Below are positions 35,450 through 45,869 of a stretch of 64,000 nt of DNA, piece after piece. The stretch's first letter is position 1; every line of letters begins with the position of its first letter. The notes under the pieces were generated by a model, which ran no database searches, was not told where the DNA came from, and saw only the letters and a list, made by a program, of their open reading frames with translations. The DNA comes from Pardosa pseudoannulata (taxonomy: Eukaryota; Arthropoda; Arachnida; Araneae; Lycosidae), in contig CM063501.1 of assembly GCA_032207245.1 (NCBI GenBank), positions 84,004,365 through 84,068,364 on the forward strand, read 5' to 3'. The translations under genes and the position numbers were made by a program.

Positions 35450-35830
35450 TTTATTGTTTGTGAAACTTATCATTGCAAAGTCAGTTTACTATTTAACTAT
35501 ATAATTGGTGCTGCATTTCACTTTAAATATCCCCATTTATCTCTAATCTTCCCGTCAAGTGCTTATCCATCTATGAATAATTGCTACCGAACAAAACAAT
35601 TATTAGGCTACGCTTCTTCATATTTTTAGTTCCCCAATCATTAAATCACCTGCATTAATGACTTTATCGTAATTGATCTAACTACAGCCTGGGTGATTAC
35701 AGTAATTATTCTCCGCTGTCAAACTTAATAACGGCTCTCGATCAAAATTTTACTATTGATTATCACTTAATTAGAATTTTTTTCATTATCCCGTGTGGTT
35801 GTTTTTCCTTTTTCAGTGGTTAAGTTAAAT
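35450..35830. promoter_or_regulatory. Single-copy island rich in TAAT motifs; possible regulatory DNA
   Basis: The segment contains many homeodomain-type cores (CCAATCATTAAATCACC, GCATTAATGAC, CGTAATTGATC, GATTACAGTAATTATT), no ORF and no repeat relatives in the window. It reads like a conserved non-coding element, but conservation cannot be seen from one genome. Confidence 0.3.
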
Positions 35831-36257
35831 ATACTGAAGAGTTTAATTAACTTGTTATATTATTATATTCTTTCTCACCGTTTTAGAAACGTTTATAAAT
35901 GTTTTAAATGCTTAAGGAACATTTAAAATTTTATATGCTTGTCACTGATAATCTCGCAAACACATCTAAACTCTTTTTTTTTGTCATTACCATAATTATA
36001 ACGCTTTCTTATATCATGTAAAGCAGTACTTATTTCTCTCTATGTGCGTATGTACTTTTACAAGGGTTGTATAACAACTGAATATTTGGTGAATGTAACC
36101 TGAAGAAGATTAAACCAGTCTGCACACTTCAGTTGGAAGTGTATATTAACAATTGCAACAGAATAAAATGTTCGCTATAAACTGGAGGGCGCATGTGAGA
36201 AATCGAGACTTTTGTATACATATAATCGTTTGCATGTATCAAATACTATGGTATATT
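35831..36257. other. No feature recognised
   Basis: AT-rich left flank of the hAT element; it ends in the hAT target duplication. Confidence 0.35.
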
Positions 36258-37482
36258 CAGTGGCGTGCGGTAGATTTTCATGCAGGATGTGTAGAGAACA
36301 TGGATTTTCCAATAAATCTTTAATTATTGAGACATGAGCTCTCCATTCTGAAACGGGTTAATTATTATGAATATAAATTTAAAGATTACAATAAATAAAA
36401 TATTTACCTACGAGTAGTCAAGTTATAACTATAAAAACAGCTAAACTTATGAGAATTCTACTAGCACTGAAGCAAAAATTATGTCTTTTGTTGTACGGTA
36501 TCTATCATATCGGTGTCGAAAAAGCAACGCTTTGGGCTTCTACGAAAAACTTATATGTTCAGCAAACGTAGCACCACATGGCGCCCGCCGCTGCGGTGCC
36601 GACAAATCGAACGTCTATTCCACGTGCAGAGGATTTCGTTGCACGCTGGCACAATAGATCGAACTGTTCCTTGTTCTGTCAGTGGATTAAATTATATTTA
36701 TTAATTGTTTTTAACATATGAAAATCACATATTCTGCGAAAAACATCTTGACAATTTTTAAAAACAAAACCAGGGATATGGTGTTACAAAATACAACTTA
36801 TATACTGTCTGTAAGACACTATGAATGTTAAAATTTGGACTGTTCTGTTAAAATTCGTTTCTTTAAAACAAAACATTGTTTTTCAGCTAATTATTTCAAT
36901 AAATAGAATACATCACCGAAATTAATTTACCACACTAAAACAGTTCACTTTATATTGATGAAATACTTCTTTTATATTTCCATGAAAACAAAATCTTACA
37001 ATATATAAATTTAAACATTAACCGTCTGCAAAATCGTATGGCCAGTTAATCAGTGTAAAAACCAAAAGCGCTTCAGCACGCAAGTCCCCGCTCTAATACA
37101 ACGCTTAATAAACCGTACCTTCGGATGATTCTGAATGCCAAGTGCAGAAAAAATAGCTGCACTTGCCTCAGTGCCATAGTATGCTGTTCTTCTCCAGTAG
37201 CCCATACATATAAAGCGTGATTTTCAATTTAGTGCGCAATGCGTACACATCAGAACTTCCTATGTTCGTTTGCTTTTGAACGCGCTACGTGGTGCAGCAC
37301 CTAGTACCGCACGCACAGAGGGAATACAAGCAAGCAAAGCAGCATAATATTTGAATGTATTATAAATAATATTTATTATATACCATAAAAAGATAGGTAG
37401 ACATAGGTGTAGAAAATTATTGTCTCATAATTTTGCCAGGGTGTGCAGTGCACACTCTGCACATATGGACCGCAAGCCACTG
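36258..37482. mobile_element. Non-autonomous hAT element with perfect 8-bp target duplication
   Basis: The left end is CAGTGGCGTGCGGTAG. The right end read on the minus strand is CAGTGGCTTGCGGTCC. GGTATATT is repeated exactly at 36250-36257 and 37483-37490. CAGTGGCG ends and an 8-bp duplication define hAT. The 1225-bp interior has a 63-codon frame at 36513 but no recognisable transposase or BED finger. The exact duplication suggests a comparatively recent insertion. Confidence 0.93.
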
Positions 37483-37490
37483 GGTATATT

Positions 37491-38902
37491 TAAAGGACAA
37501 GAAGAGATTCTTCCAATAGGATTAACTGACGAAGTTAAAGAAAACTGTCTGGAAGGAAAGTTTAGTAAGTTAAAAACTGATGTATTCCTTAAATCATGAA
37601 ACTAATCTCCTCAAAATCACTAGTTACTCAGGCTATATTCTTTTCTATATACACTTCCTATTCGAGATATTCATTCATTGTTCTCCATGTTCACATCACT
37701 AGCAAAGAACGTCTACATATTATAGTCCACTCAGTGGCTCAGATATTGATCAGATATTGTGGGGCATATTTATCCTAATACTTTAGATCACTCCACCAAA
37801 CTGGTGACAGAGCTCTACGAAGAACACAATTTTTTTTTCACTGCAGCACTTAGGTGATAAAAACCGATATTATTCTTGATTTACAGCACCAGTGGAACTT
37901 AATGGGTAAGTTCTCTTTTGATGTCCCTTTTAGAGGCGAAATATTTCAATAGCTTTTAGGATAATAATCCTCTGCACCCTTACTCATTCCTACCTAGGAG
38001 GATAAATTCTTCGATCTTCACCCCGATCAAGCAAAAATACCCTAATCCTCCATTGTCGCTCTCTACCGGAGGTCTTACTTCTAAGTTATACTTGGAACAA
38101 GACCTCCCATCACAAACATTCCACGCCATGTTTATTTGGGATTTGCACGGTGCCCTTTTCTGCATTGCATAACAGAGCTACCTACCTGTAAGAGAGCAAC
38201 TGAACAAAGGTGGTAAATGGTAGGCTATTCGCCACCCGGGCTTAGCTGCGAAACTTTCCCGGGGCATCAGAAGCCTGTATGGTAAGAAATTACGACGTCA
38301 AAAAAGGGGAGAAATAAAAGTAACATCACGATGAAAGACTTCCGACGGATTTTAGAGTGAAAGAAACCGGCGAGCTCAAAGGCTAATAGGAGAAAAAGCT
38401 GTCTTCAGAACATTGGATGCAGAAGCGAATTTTTTTTTTTCTTTTAAGAATCCTATTTTGCGAACCTCGGGGACACAAAATAGAGAAGCGACTAAAGAAG
38501 GATAGCTGGGAACATCTTAATCTTTTGATGCATTCTTTTTATGAGAGAGTATTAAGTTTCTGCTCGGATTTAAATTCTAAGACGTATATGTGGATAGTCT
38601 TTTATTTTGGTTCTAACGAGATAAAACCTCAGCTTTTAAATTTTTTTTCAGGCTCGAAAATGTTTCTCGTCCATCTTTTCTTATATAATTTAAAAAGGAA
38701 ATGTACATGTTTTTTTTTTTTAGGTTTGGTGGCATTTACAGCTGCTTCTCATTTTCCAAAGAAAGTTTTAGAAATAAAATTTAAACTGTACTTGACACGA
38801 CATTGTTAAAAATAAATGAAATAGTAGAATGTTCATTTATTATGAGTGTAAACATTATGTAGTATCTGAAGCTCTTATGGATGTCATCATTTTGTACTTT
38901 TC
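37491..38902. other. No gene recognised
   Basis: The longest frame is 130 codons at 38417-38809 on the plus strand. It is Phe/Leu/Lys-rich, follows oligo(T) tracts and has no domain. The part 37900-38400 is more complex and single-copy; a regulatory role is possible but unsupported. Confidence 0.4.
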
Positions 38903-39051
38903 TTTCTTTTTTCAAGTAACATTCCAGTAACATTATGGGATGTGGGACAACAACAACAAGTTAAATCTTTAATGAACTATTTATTTCTAGAAATAGATTA
39001 AAATATTCTTTGTTCAAGTTTAAAGCCTAATTAAAGGGGTTTATTATTATA
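38903..39051. repeat. Helitron 3'-flank block, SINE-free copy
   Basis: About 150 bp is nearly identical to 21850-22201 without its SINE. It adjoins the Helitron terminator at 39052, and its own left boundary falls inside a (TTTC)-like tract. Confidence 0.9.
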
Positions 39052-40089
39052 CTAGCATATAGCCCGTCATATGACGGGATCAGTAAAATTTTCAATTTTT
39101 CAGAATTGTAAAGTACGCTATGAGGCAGGTAAAATTTTGGTTTGTTTTTTTTTGGCTGAGAATTATGTATTACACTCTCAATAATATGTTTATCTTCATA
39201 CTCCTCTAAAGTCTCCCGATACTATGAATGCAATTTAAAATCACATTGAATTCATTTCGGAAGATAATTCAAAGTTTTCTTAGCTACGTCGAAGTTATCA
39301 TTATAGGATGGACAGCAGAGGTTTTAATATTGACAGTGATTATTTGGCGGTATATATGAATGATGTCCAAAATTGAACTAATCGATTGCAAACAGTGTGG
39401 TCATGTATAAAAAAACATACACACAAACGAACAAACTTCCTAATTTTCAAAGATATATGTTTTAAACGCTAGATATTTTTTAGTCCGTGAAATAGACTCC
39501 TAGATTTTATGAAAAGAATTTGTTGTTAATACCGGTGATAAAAATTTCATTGCAACAAAAATAATCGATGATTAAATTTAAAATTATCACATATGTACCT
39601 AATCTATTATTTAAGCCAAATTATAAAAGAAAATTATTCATTGATAAAGCGTATGAAAATAATGAAGACATATAATTTAAAATAAGAAACGATTAAATGA
39701 GATGGTTAAAGGAATGACGTTATAATGCCAGAAATTTTTTTTATTTTTACCTATTTGTTATGTGACAAATTGATCAATTTAATCACCTGCTCCTAACCGG
39801 GGAAAATAAGGCTTAAAATAATGGCATTAAAAGCTCGAAAGGGGGGGGGGAAATTTCCAACGTTTTAAATACGACAGTATTTTTCGCTGTGATATGAAGC
39901 ATATTTATACCAATTTATTTTAGAATCGGATCGATAGTTTAGGGGAAGATAAACTTTACTCGCTTTGAATTTTGCTAACCCTAACTCATCAAGAATCCAA
40001 TATGGATGCCTCTATCCCTTCCAGGTCCAACCGCTTCATAAGATCGGGGAAAGACGGGCAGATAACTTAGGCTATTATTTTATAGGGTA
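39052..40089 (-). mobile_element. Non-autonomous Helitron (copy 4)
   Basis: The minus-strand 3' end has the perfect palindrome CCCGTCATATGACGGG (39063-39078), CTATATG, CTAG and T. The 5' end has decayed from ATCCCCTATA to ATACCCTATA. The 1038-bp body has an extra segment around ACGACAGTATTTTTCGCTGT that the other Helitrons lack. Part of it is duplicated downstream. Confidence 0.88.
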
Positions 40090-42069
40090 TTGTTAAAAAG
40101 AACATTGAAGTTTTTAAATACTTTTACAAAAAAAATATCATACACTCCTTTGGGAAGTAACATGTATTATATAATACAAAAACATAATGCAAAATAGATT
40201 TAAAAAAGATAAAATACTTGTTTTGAAAAATTATGGTATTTGAAGGTCAAAATTCGAAGGTCAGCCTGACAAATATAGAGGAGATATCTGTGAAAGTGAG
40301 CAAATTTAGTTTAAACTGTAAAACCTAGAATATCTACAGCATGTGACGGACATGCATTTTATGGTGATCCCCTAAGAAGTCTGCACGAGAATATATGGCA
40401 TCTTATTGTAAAACGATTTTTCTTGAAGTGATATTTAGGACAAACTGAAAAACAAATGCAATCAAAGAGAAAATACACCGCATATACTATAAACAAAAGC
40501 CGAGCGACCTATGATAGATATATCGATTTTGTGTAGAAAAATTTTTTTTCTAGCATACCTCATTAAAACATCCTACTAGAAGAACTTCGCATATGCTAAG
40601 AGGTCTTTAAACTATTACACTTGGTAAATGTTATATACTTGTTAAATGTTACACTTTTTTGGACTTTTTTCAATTTTCAAAGTTTTCTTAGCTACGTCGA
40701 AGTTATCATTATAGGATGGACAGCAGAGGTTTTAATATTGACAGTGATTATTTGGCGGTATATATGAAAGATGTCCAAAATTTAGCGAATCAATTGAAAC
40801 CGTGTGGTTATGCATAAAAAAACAAACACATAAAAGAGCAAACTTATCACTCAAAGATATATAATTTAAAGGCGAGATATTTATTTGTCCGTGAAATAGA
40901 CTCCTAGATTTTATGAAAAGAATTCGTTGCTAATTCTGGTGATAAAAATTTCATTGCAACAAAAAGTAATCGATGATTAAATTTAAAATTATCCCATATG
41001 TACCTAATCTATTATTTAAGCCAAATTATAAAAGAAAATTATTCATTGATAAAGCGTATGAAAATAATGAAGACATATAATTTAAAATAAGAAATGATTA
41101 AATGAGAGCGTTAAAGGAATGACGTCATAATGCCAGAAAATTTTTTTATTTTTACCTATTTATTATGTGATAAATTGATAAATTTAATCACCTGCTCTTA
41201 ACCGGGGAAAATAAGGCTTAAAATAATGACATTAAAAGCTCGAAAGGGGGGGGGGATTTCGGACGTTTTAAATACGACAGTATTTTTCGCTGTGATATGA
41301 AGCATATTTATACCAATTTATTTAAGAATCGGATCAATAGTTTAAGGGAAGATAAACTTTACTCGCTTTGAATTTTGCTAACACTAACTCATCAAGAATC
41401 CAATATGGATGCCTCTATCCATTTCAGGTCCAACCGCTTCATAAATTCGAGGAAAAACGGACAGATAACTTAGGCTATTATTTTATAGGGTATTGTTATA
41501 AAGAAAATTGAAGTTTTTAAATAATTTTACAAAAAAAAAAATAACATACACTCCTTTGGGAAATAACATGTATTATATAATACAAAAACATAATGCAAAA
41601 TAGATTTTAAAAAGATAAAATACTTGTTTTGAAAAATGATGGGATTTAAAGGTCAGTCTGACAAATATAGAGGAGATATCTGTGAAGGTGAGCAAATTTA
41701 GTTTGGACTGTAAAACCTAGAATATCTACAGAATGTGACGGACATGCATTTTATAGTGATCCCTAAAAAGTCTGTAGGAGAATACATGGCATCTTATTGT
41801 AGAACGATTTTTCTTGAAGTGATATTTAGGACAAACTGAAAAACAAATGCAATCAAAGAGAAAATACACCGCATATACTATAAACAAAAGCCAAGCGACC
41901 TAGGATAGATATATCGATTTTGTGTAGAAAAATTTTTTTCCAGCATACTTCACTAAAACACCCAATTAGAAGAACTTCGCATATGCTAAGAGGTCTTTAA
42001 ACTATTACACTTGGTAAATGTTATATACTTGTTAAATATTACACTTTTCTGGATTTTTTTCAATTTTCT
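39271..42069. repeat. 1.4-kb tandem duplication spanning the Helitron 5' part and its flank
   Basis: Unit 1 is 39271-40678 and unit 2 is 40679-42069. Both begin AAAGTTTTCTTAGCTACGTC and share GATGGACAGCAGAGGTTTTA, AGCCTAACTTATC-type Helitron ends and TACACTCCTTTGGGAA. They also share CCTAGAATATCTACAG and ACTTCGCATATGCTAAGAGG. The period is 1408 bp and the copies differ by scattered substitutions and small gaps. Confidence 0.95.
40679..41492 (-). mobile_element. Truncated Helitron (copy 5, from the tandem duplication)
   Basis: This carries the 5' part of copy 4 but not its hairpin/CTAG 3' end, because the duplication breakpoint lies inside the element. It arose by local duplication, not by transposition. 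Confidence 0.85.
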
Positions 42070-43392
42070 TTTAAAGAAACAGTTAAAAAATACATAGGAA
42101 CATTCAGGATATATGTTTAGTAGAGTATACTGTCCTCAAACTGTTTAATTAAATAGAAAATATCTGAACTATAAGTTATAATTTCATGAATATTACCGTA
42201 AAAAAATTTAACAATCTTAAATCTCCTTTAAAAAACTCTTATAACTTTAGAATTATAAGAAGCCGCACTTCGTTTATAGGAATAAAATCGAGTGTATTAA
42301 TAGGCACTTTACTTGTTTTTGGTTGAAAACAATTTTGACATAAAAAACTGTTTAGTAAATTTTACTCGTCTAGATCAATGGGTTTTACAGTTATCGTGTT
42401 TACATTCACATGCACACGTTTTGATGTCTCATTAGCCGTCATGTAGCAAAAGAGTAAACCGTAGTGCTTTCTCCAAATCACAGCACACTTAGGAAGTCTT
42501 AAATGTCATTTTCATCCAAAAATTGACCTGAAATTTTTATTGACAAAAGCAATTTATTCGTGCCCTTTATTCTCTCTTTTATAATGCACAAAATTTGTTA
42601 AATTATTGTAAATTAATTGAATTTTTCTGAAATAGTGTGTTTCTTGTGTGTTACCAAAGTTTCGTAACTAATTGGCTTAACCATCTCGTTTATTTCAACC
42701 TCATATGAGGCTCTTAATTTATGTAATAGAAAACATTTTAAACTAACTTTCAACATATTTATGTTTAATAACACCCCTTATTCACCAAAGTTTAATTATA
42801 TAGCTTCACATTTGATTGAGCTCTCGATAACTGAGATTGCAAACTTAATATCTCATTTGTTGAAGAAGTGAATACAGAAACAAAACAATTTGCTTCTTGA
42901 ACTTTACTAAATGGGATCAATGAAGGACAAATTAGTTATTCGACGTAATCTATAAAACAATTTACCAGTTAATAAATTTTAAAAATGAGAAAAAATATCA
43001 AATGATTTACATAATTATTAATAGCCATATCACAATATATGCACGTGAGATGAAGCATCGAAATTATAACTAAAAAACATTCAGTGGTGATTCTCAATGA
43101 AAATAAGTTGAAAATAAATCTTATTCGAATTTTTTCTGCCTCGTATTTTTATTCTATTGACAGTAAGACGTTATCTAAAATACAATGCAAGCATAGAGAA
43201 ATTAAGAAGTAAAGTAGATAAGAAATACGATTTAATGATTTTCAATGCTTCAGGTTTACTTTTACAAGTTTGATAGTAAACAAGACGCATATATTGGGTA
43301 CATTAAAGGCGTGGAACAAAATATATTTCTGAGATTACGAGAAGATTATAAAGATGTACTCTTATTTGATAGCATTGCATCAAAATAATCTT
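42070..43392. other. AT-rich DNA downstream of the receptor; no gene recognised
   Basis: Apart from one SINE fragment this is AT-rich and without repeat relatives. No ORF over 60 codons is present. Confidence 0.4.
42424..42480 (+). mobile_element. SINE 3' fragment
   Basis: GATGTCTCATTAGCCGTCAT then GTAGCAAAAGAGTAAACC and GTAGTGCTTTC follow the SINE body and tail. The tRNA-like head is missing. Confidence 0.65.
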
Positions 43393-43402
43393 TTTATTTA
43401 TT
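43393..43402 (-). terminator. Possible polyadenylation signal of the ionotropic receptor
   Basis: Two overlapping AATAAA hexamers on the minus strand lie about 290 bp after the receptor stop codon. A TA microsatellite lies between them and the stop. AATAAA is frequent in DNA this AT-rich, so use is uncertain. Confidence 0.3.
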
Positions 43403-43457
43403 CTTACTACTATTCACATTGCTAATCTATCATTTATCCAAGTAACTAATAACAGCC

Positions 43458-43462
<5 letters not shown>

Positions 43463-43503
<41 letters not shown>
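43463..43503. repeat. (TA)n microsatellite in the receptor 3' region
   Basis: About 40 bp of pure TA repeat lie between the receptor stop codon and the candidate polyadenylation signal. Confidence 0.95.
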
Positions 43504-43506
<3 letters not shown>

Positions 43507-43686
43507 TGTGTGCACTTCACTATAAAAATGAAGGATATTTGAAAAATAACAGTGTTATAGTGCTGCTAGTAAGGATTTTTTTGACAATTGTGCTGGCAAA
43601 ACTTTACTCTTTCTAAAGTAGGGAATTCTGTATGATATAAATTAATATACAGTGATACAAACTCAAATATTTACTTCTTTGGAATG

Positions 43687-44934
43687 TCATTCATTTAAAG
43701 GAGTAGGCTTGTATTTCTTATGTATGATATATTCCAATACAAAAGTTATCATTGCCAAAGAATGTCCAAACGTCATTAAAATGAAGGCTCCTCCAAAGTC
43801 TTTAAATGTCAGTGACCTCTCGTTATTTTCCTCTCCTTTAAATGATTTTAATTTCAACGATTCAATAAATCCCGCATCTTTGATCAACTTCTGATAAATA
43901 CCTGAAGACCACACATAACTGATCGCATGATCCAACTGGGCTTTACAACAGAAATCTTTACTTAATCCAACAGCGCGCATAGCAGGGAAAAACTCATCCC
44001 GTGATATAAAGTATTTTTCCCTGAAAGGAATAGCGTAGTCCTCTCCAATGAGAAAAGCGGGTTTCTTAGGCGATTTTAAGTCCCCGAGTACTCCATCAAT
44101 ATCCGTAGAACCGTTGTTCAGCATCATATTTTGGGCAATGATTCTGGAATTCGGATCGGAGGATTTAAGAAGAGCAAAAAGTACGAACGAGCCAGGAAGT
44201 CCCGTGCATTGGTATTTTCCATTCTGGACAGCTTTTGCTAATTCGGGGATGGTTCGTACACCCTCTAGAGGTGGAATTGTCAGGAAAGATAACAGAACTG
44301 CAGTATAACTATATCCAAGAAACATGATGCCCAGCTTCCAGCAGGACAGGAGCATATAATCTCTGACATCTGAATAAGGAAAATCCATTGACTGTCGCAC
44401 TATGGTACTCAGGGTGATCAAAACAAGCTTCTGGTATGAAACACGTAGACTGAGCAAGAGATAAAATATAACAGGCATTATAAAAAATACTGCCACCATT
44501 GAAGCCCAAACATGAAAAGAAAATGGCCAGAGGAATGATTCGGGCTGTGGTGTAAATTCTGGCCATCTTGTAGCAAATGTTATAGCTATTCTGTTAAACG
44601 GGTAGCTGAAATCAATCACCTGGTACCTTTCTTCCGAAAGCGATAAGCTACCAATCGCAAAATCGGCTTCCCCACTTTTCACCATTCCAACCATTCCCGT
44701 CCAGGTTCCGTTTGGCAAGGATCTTCCTATCTCCCCATCACTGGCTGATAACAGTTTATAAGAAAATCCAAGAGTATGAGCAAGAAGATCTGTAAACTGA
44801 GCATCAGTCTTATCAAATATTTCTTTCGTAATCACCGTGGTAGAGTTAACTCTAATTAATTCCATCTTCGATCTTACAACAACATTTAGAAACTTCGGAA
44901 ATTTCATACTTTTGAAGTTATGAGAGATTGGCAT
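43687..44934 (-). CDS. Divergent ionotropic receptor (iGluR-like channel), main exon
   Basis: This open frame codes 415 residues and has the layout of an ionotropic glutamate receptor or arthropod IR without the amino-terminal domain. It would be a ligand-gated cation channel in the plasma membrane, probably chemosensory by family. By eye, S1 spans residues 15-125. SLSLSEERYQVIDFSYPF (96-113) aligns with the ligand-binding segment of AMPA receptors, and R103 sits at the conserved arginine. M1 is about 138-162, the pore loop about 172-188, and M3 about 192-219 with SYTAVLLSFLT (209-219) matching the SYTANLAAFLT gate. S2 is about 221-360 and M4 about 381-404. In S2, AFLIGEDY (293-300) has glycine where AMPA receptors carry the binding glutamate, with E298 next to it. 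The frame ends in TGA at 43687-43689. An in-frame TGA lies two codons before M1, so any further N-terminus needs splicing, and true coding may begin at or just before M10. The exact IR subfamily cannot be named. Confidence 0.9.
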   Translation of the reverse strand: MPISHNFKSMKFPKFLNVVVRSKMELIRVNSTTVITKEIFDKTDAQFTDLLAHTLGFSYKLLSASDGEIGRSLPNGTWTGMVGMVKSGEADFAIGSLSLSEERYQVIDFSYPFNRIAITFATRWPEFTPQPESFLWPFSFHVWASMVAVFFIMPVIFYLLLSLRVSYQKLVLITLSTIVRQSMDFPYSDVRDYMLLSCWKLGIMFLGYSYTAVLLSFLTIPPLEGVRTIPELAKAVQNGKYQCTGLPGSFVLFALLKSSDPNSRIIAQNMMLNNGSTDIDGVLGDLKSPKKPAFLIGEDYAIPFREKYFISRDEFFPAMRAVGLSKDFCCKAQLDHAISYVWSSGIYQKLIKDAGFIESLKLKSFKGEENNERSLTFKDFGGAFILMTFGHSLAMITFVLEYIIHKKYKPTPLNE

Positions 44935-44981
44935 CCGTCATGAAATATAAAAGAGGATAGTCGTTTGGCTTTTGCACTTAC

Positions 44982-45023
44982 CCTCTGAGTTGGTACATAA
45001 ATGCCCCAACTTCAATAAGAATT
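44982..45023 (-). CDS. Candidate small internal exon of the ionotropic receptor
   Basis: On the minus strand a pyrimidine-rich tract leads to an acceptor ending GTCCAG (intron side), followed by 42 nt and a strong donor, AGG|GTAAGT. The exon is open in the phase left by the upstream candidate exon and reads ILIEVGAFMYQLR. It ends in phase 2 (GG). A 73-nt intron (44909-44981) ending CTTCAAAAG would then join it in frame just before Met10 of the main exon, but that acceptor has a weak pyrimidine tract. Sites and phases are read directly; that they are used is inference. Confidence 0.45.
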
Positions 45024-45391
45024 CTGGACGTTTTTTGATGTAAAGGAAAAAATAAGCTAATCAATAAACTTTCCTTCCGAAAGTAAATCTAGATATTTGA
45101 AATGATTTTTACTTAATGGCATTTAATGGAACATTTTATGATCTTTGTAAAAATCTATCAACTCAAACCATAAGAAATGTTATATTTTGATGGAAATATA
45201 GAAAAAATTAGATTATTTTCAGATATTATACCTTAATAGTTTTTGGATAAAAAATGAATACGAGATGTTTTTAAATGCATTTCTGATAATTTCATTTAAA
45301 AACAACTTATACATTATAACTCTAATAATAAAACAAAATTAATGTTATTTTTACTTTTTTATTTCTATCGTTTTACGATGTTGATACTTAC

Positions 45392-45522
45392 GTAACATAA
45401 GCATACAAAATCAATGCGAACGTGAGATATACAGAAGGGCCGTAACTTGGTACATTAGTACCCGTGGGAAAAAACTGGTCTGCTCCCATACCACCAAATA
45501 TAGAGAGAAAATATGTAAACAT
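45392..45522 (-). CDS. Candidate first coding exon of the ionotropic receptor (hydrophobic N-terminus)
   Basis: The minus strand has an ATG at 45520-45522, 43 open codons and then a consensus donor, GTTAC|GTAAGT. The peptide begins MFTYFLSIFGGMGADQFF and ends in a hydrophobic stretch, VYLTFALILYAYV, that could act as the h-region of a signal peptide or as a signal anchor. The main receptor exon lacks such a segment, although its S1 domain must lie outside the cell. Phase 2 at the donor fits the next candidate exon. A chance ORF cannot be excluded, and a second start at Met12 is possible. The family supplies no known match for this stretch. Confidence 0.4.
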
Positions 45523-45869
45523 GTCTTTTTTTCTATATTATATATTCAGAATGAACTAGCAAAATATTTTGTTAATTCTTAAAATATTCTTAGTGTATTA
45601 ATTTTTAATTCTTTTTTTCTATTTTTACCTTATTAATACTTGACTATTTTTGAATACTCTGAAGGAATTAATTTGCTGATAAACTGAATAGCTTATTTTA
45701 GGGGAATATTTTTTATTTGCATGTTGAATTTTCATAAAAAATAGAAAATTCCTAAATTTAAATTTAATTTTAATAACTTTAATAAATTCAAAATTTAAAA
45801 AGAATACCTGGATTTATATTAATGCATATTAAAAATGTTTGGTAAACATTTTGTAAGAATTTTTACTGA
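45523..45869. other. AT-rich DNA upstream of the receptor; no core promoter recognised
   Basis: This stretch lies between the candidate first exon and a solo LTR. It is AT-rich with oligo(T) and oligo(A) runs. I see no convincing TATA plus initiator, and no further exon with good splice signals. Confidence 0.5.

Noticed and set aside
38417..38809. 130-codon plus-strand ORF, the second longest outside simple repeats
   Set aside because: Low-complexity Phe/Leu/Lys composition over oligo(T) tracts, no domain, no splice context and no relatives in the window.
44048..44566. 85-86 codon frames overlapping the receptor
   Set aside because: They are alternative-frame shadows of the receptor coding exon.
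45392..45522. TM2-domain protein suggested by GGMGADQF
   Set aside because: Only those few residues resemble the domain; the expected following tyrosine-glycine and second helix pattern is absent.
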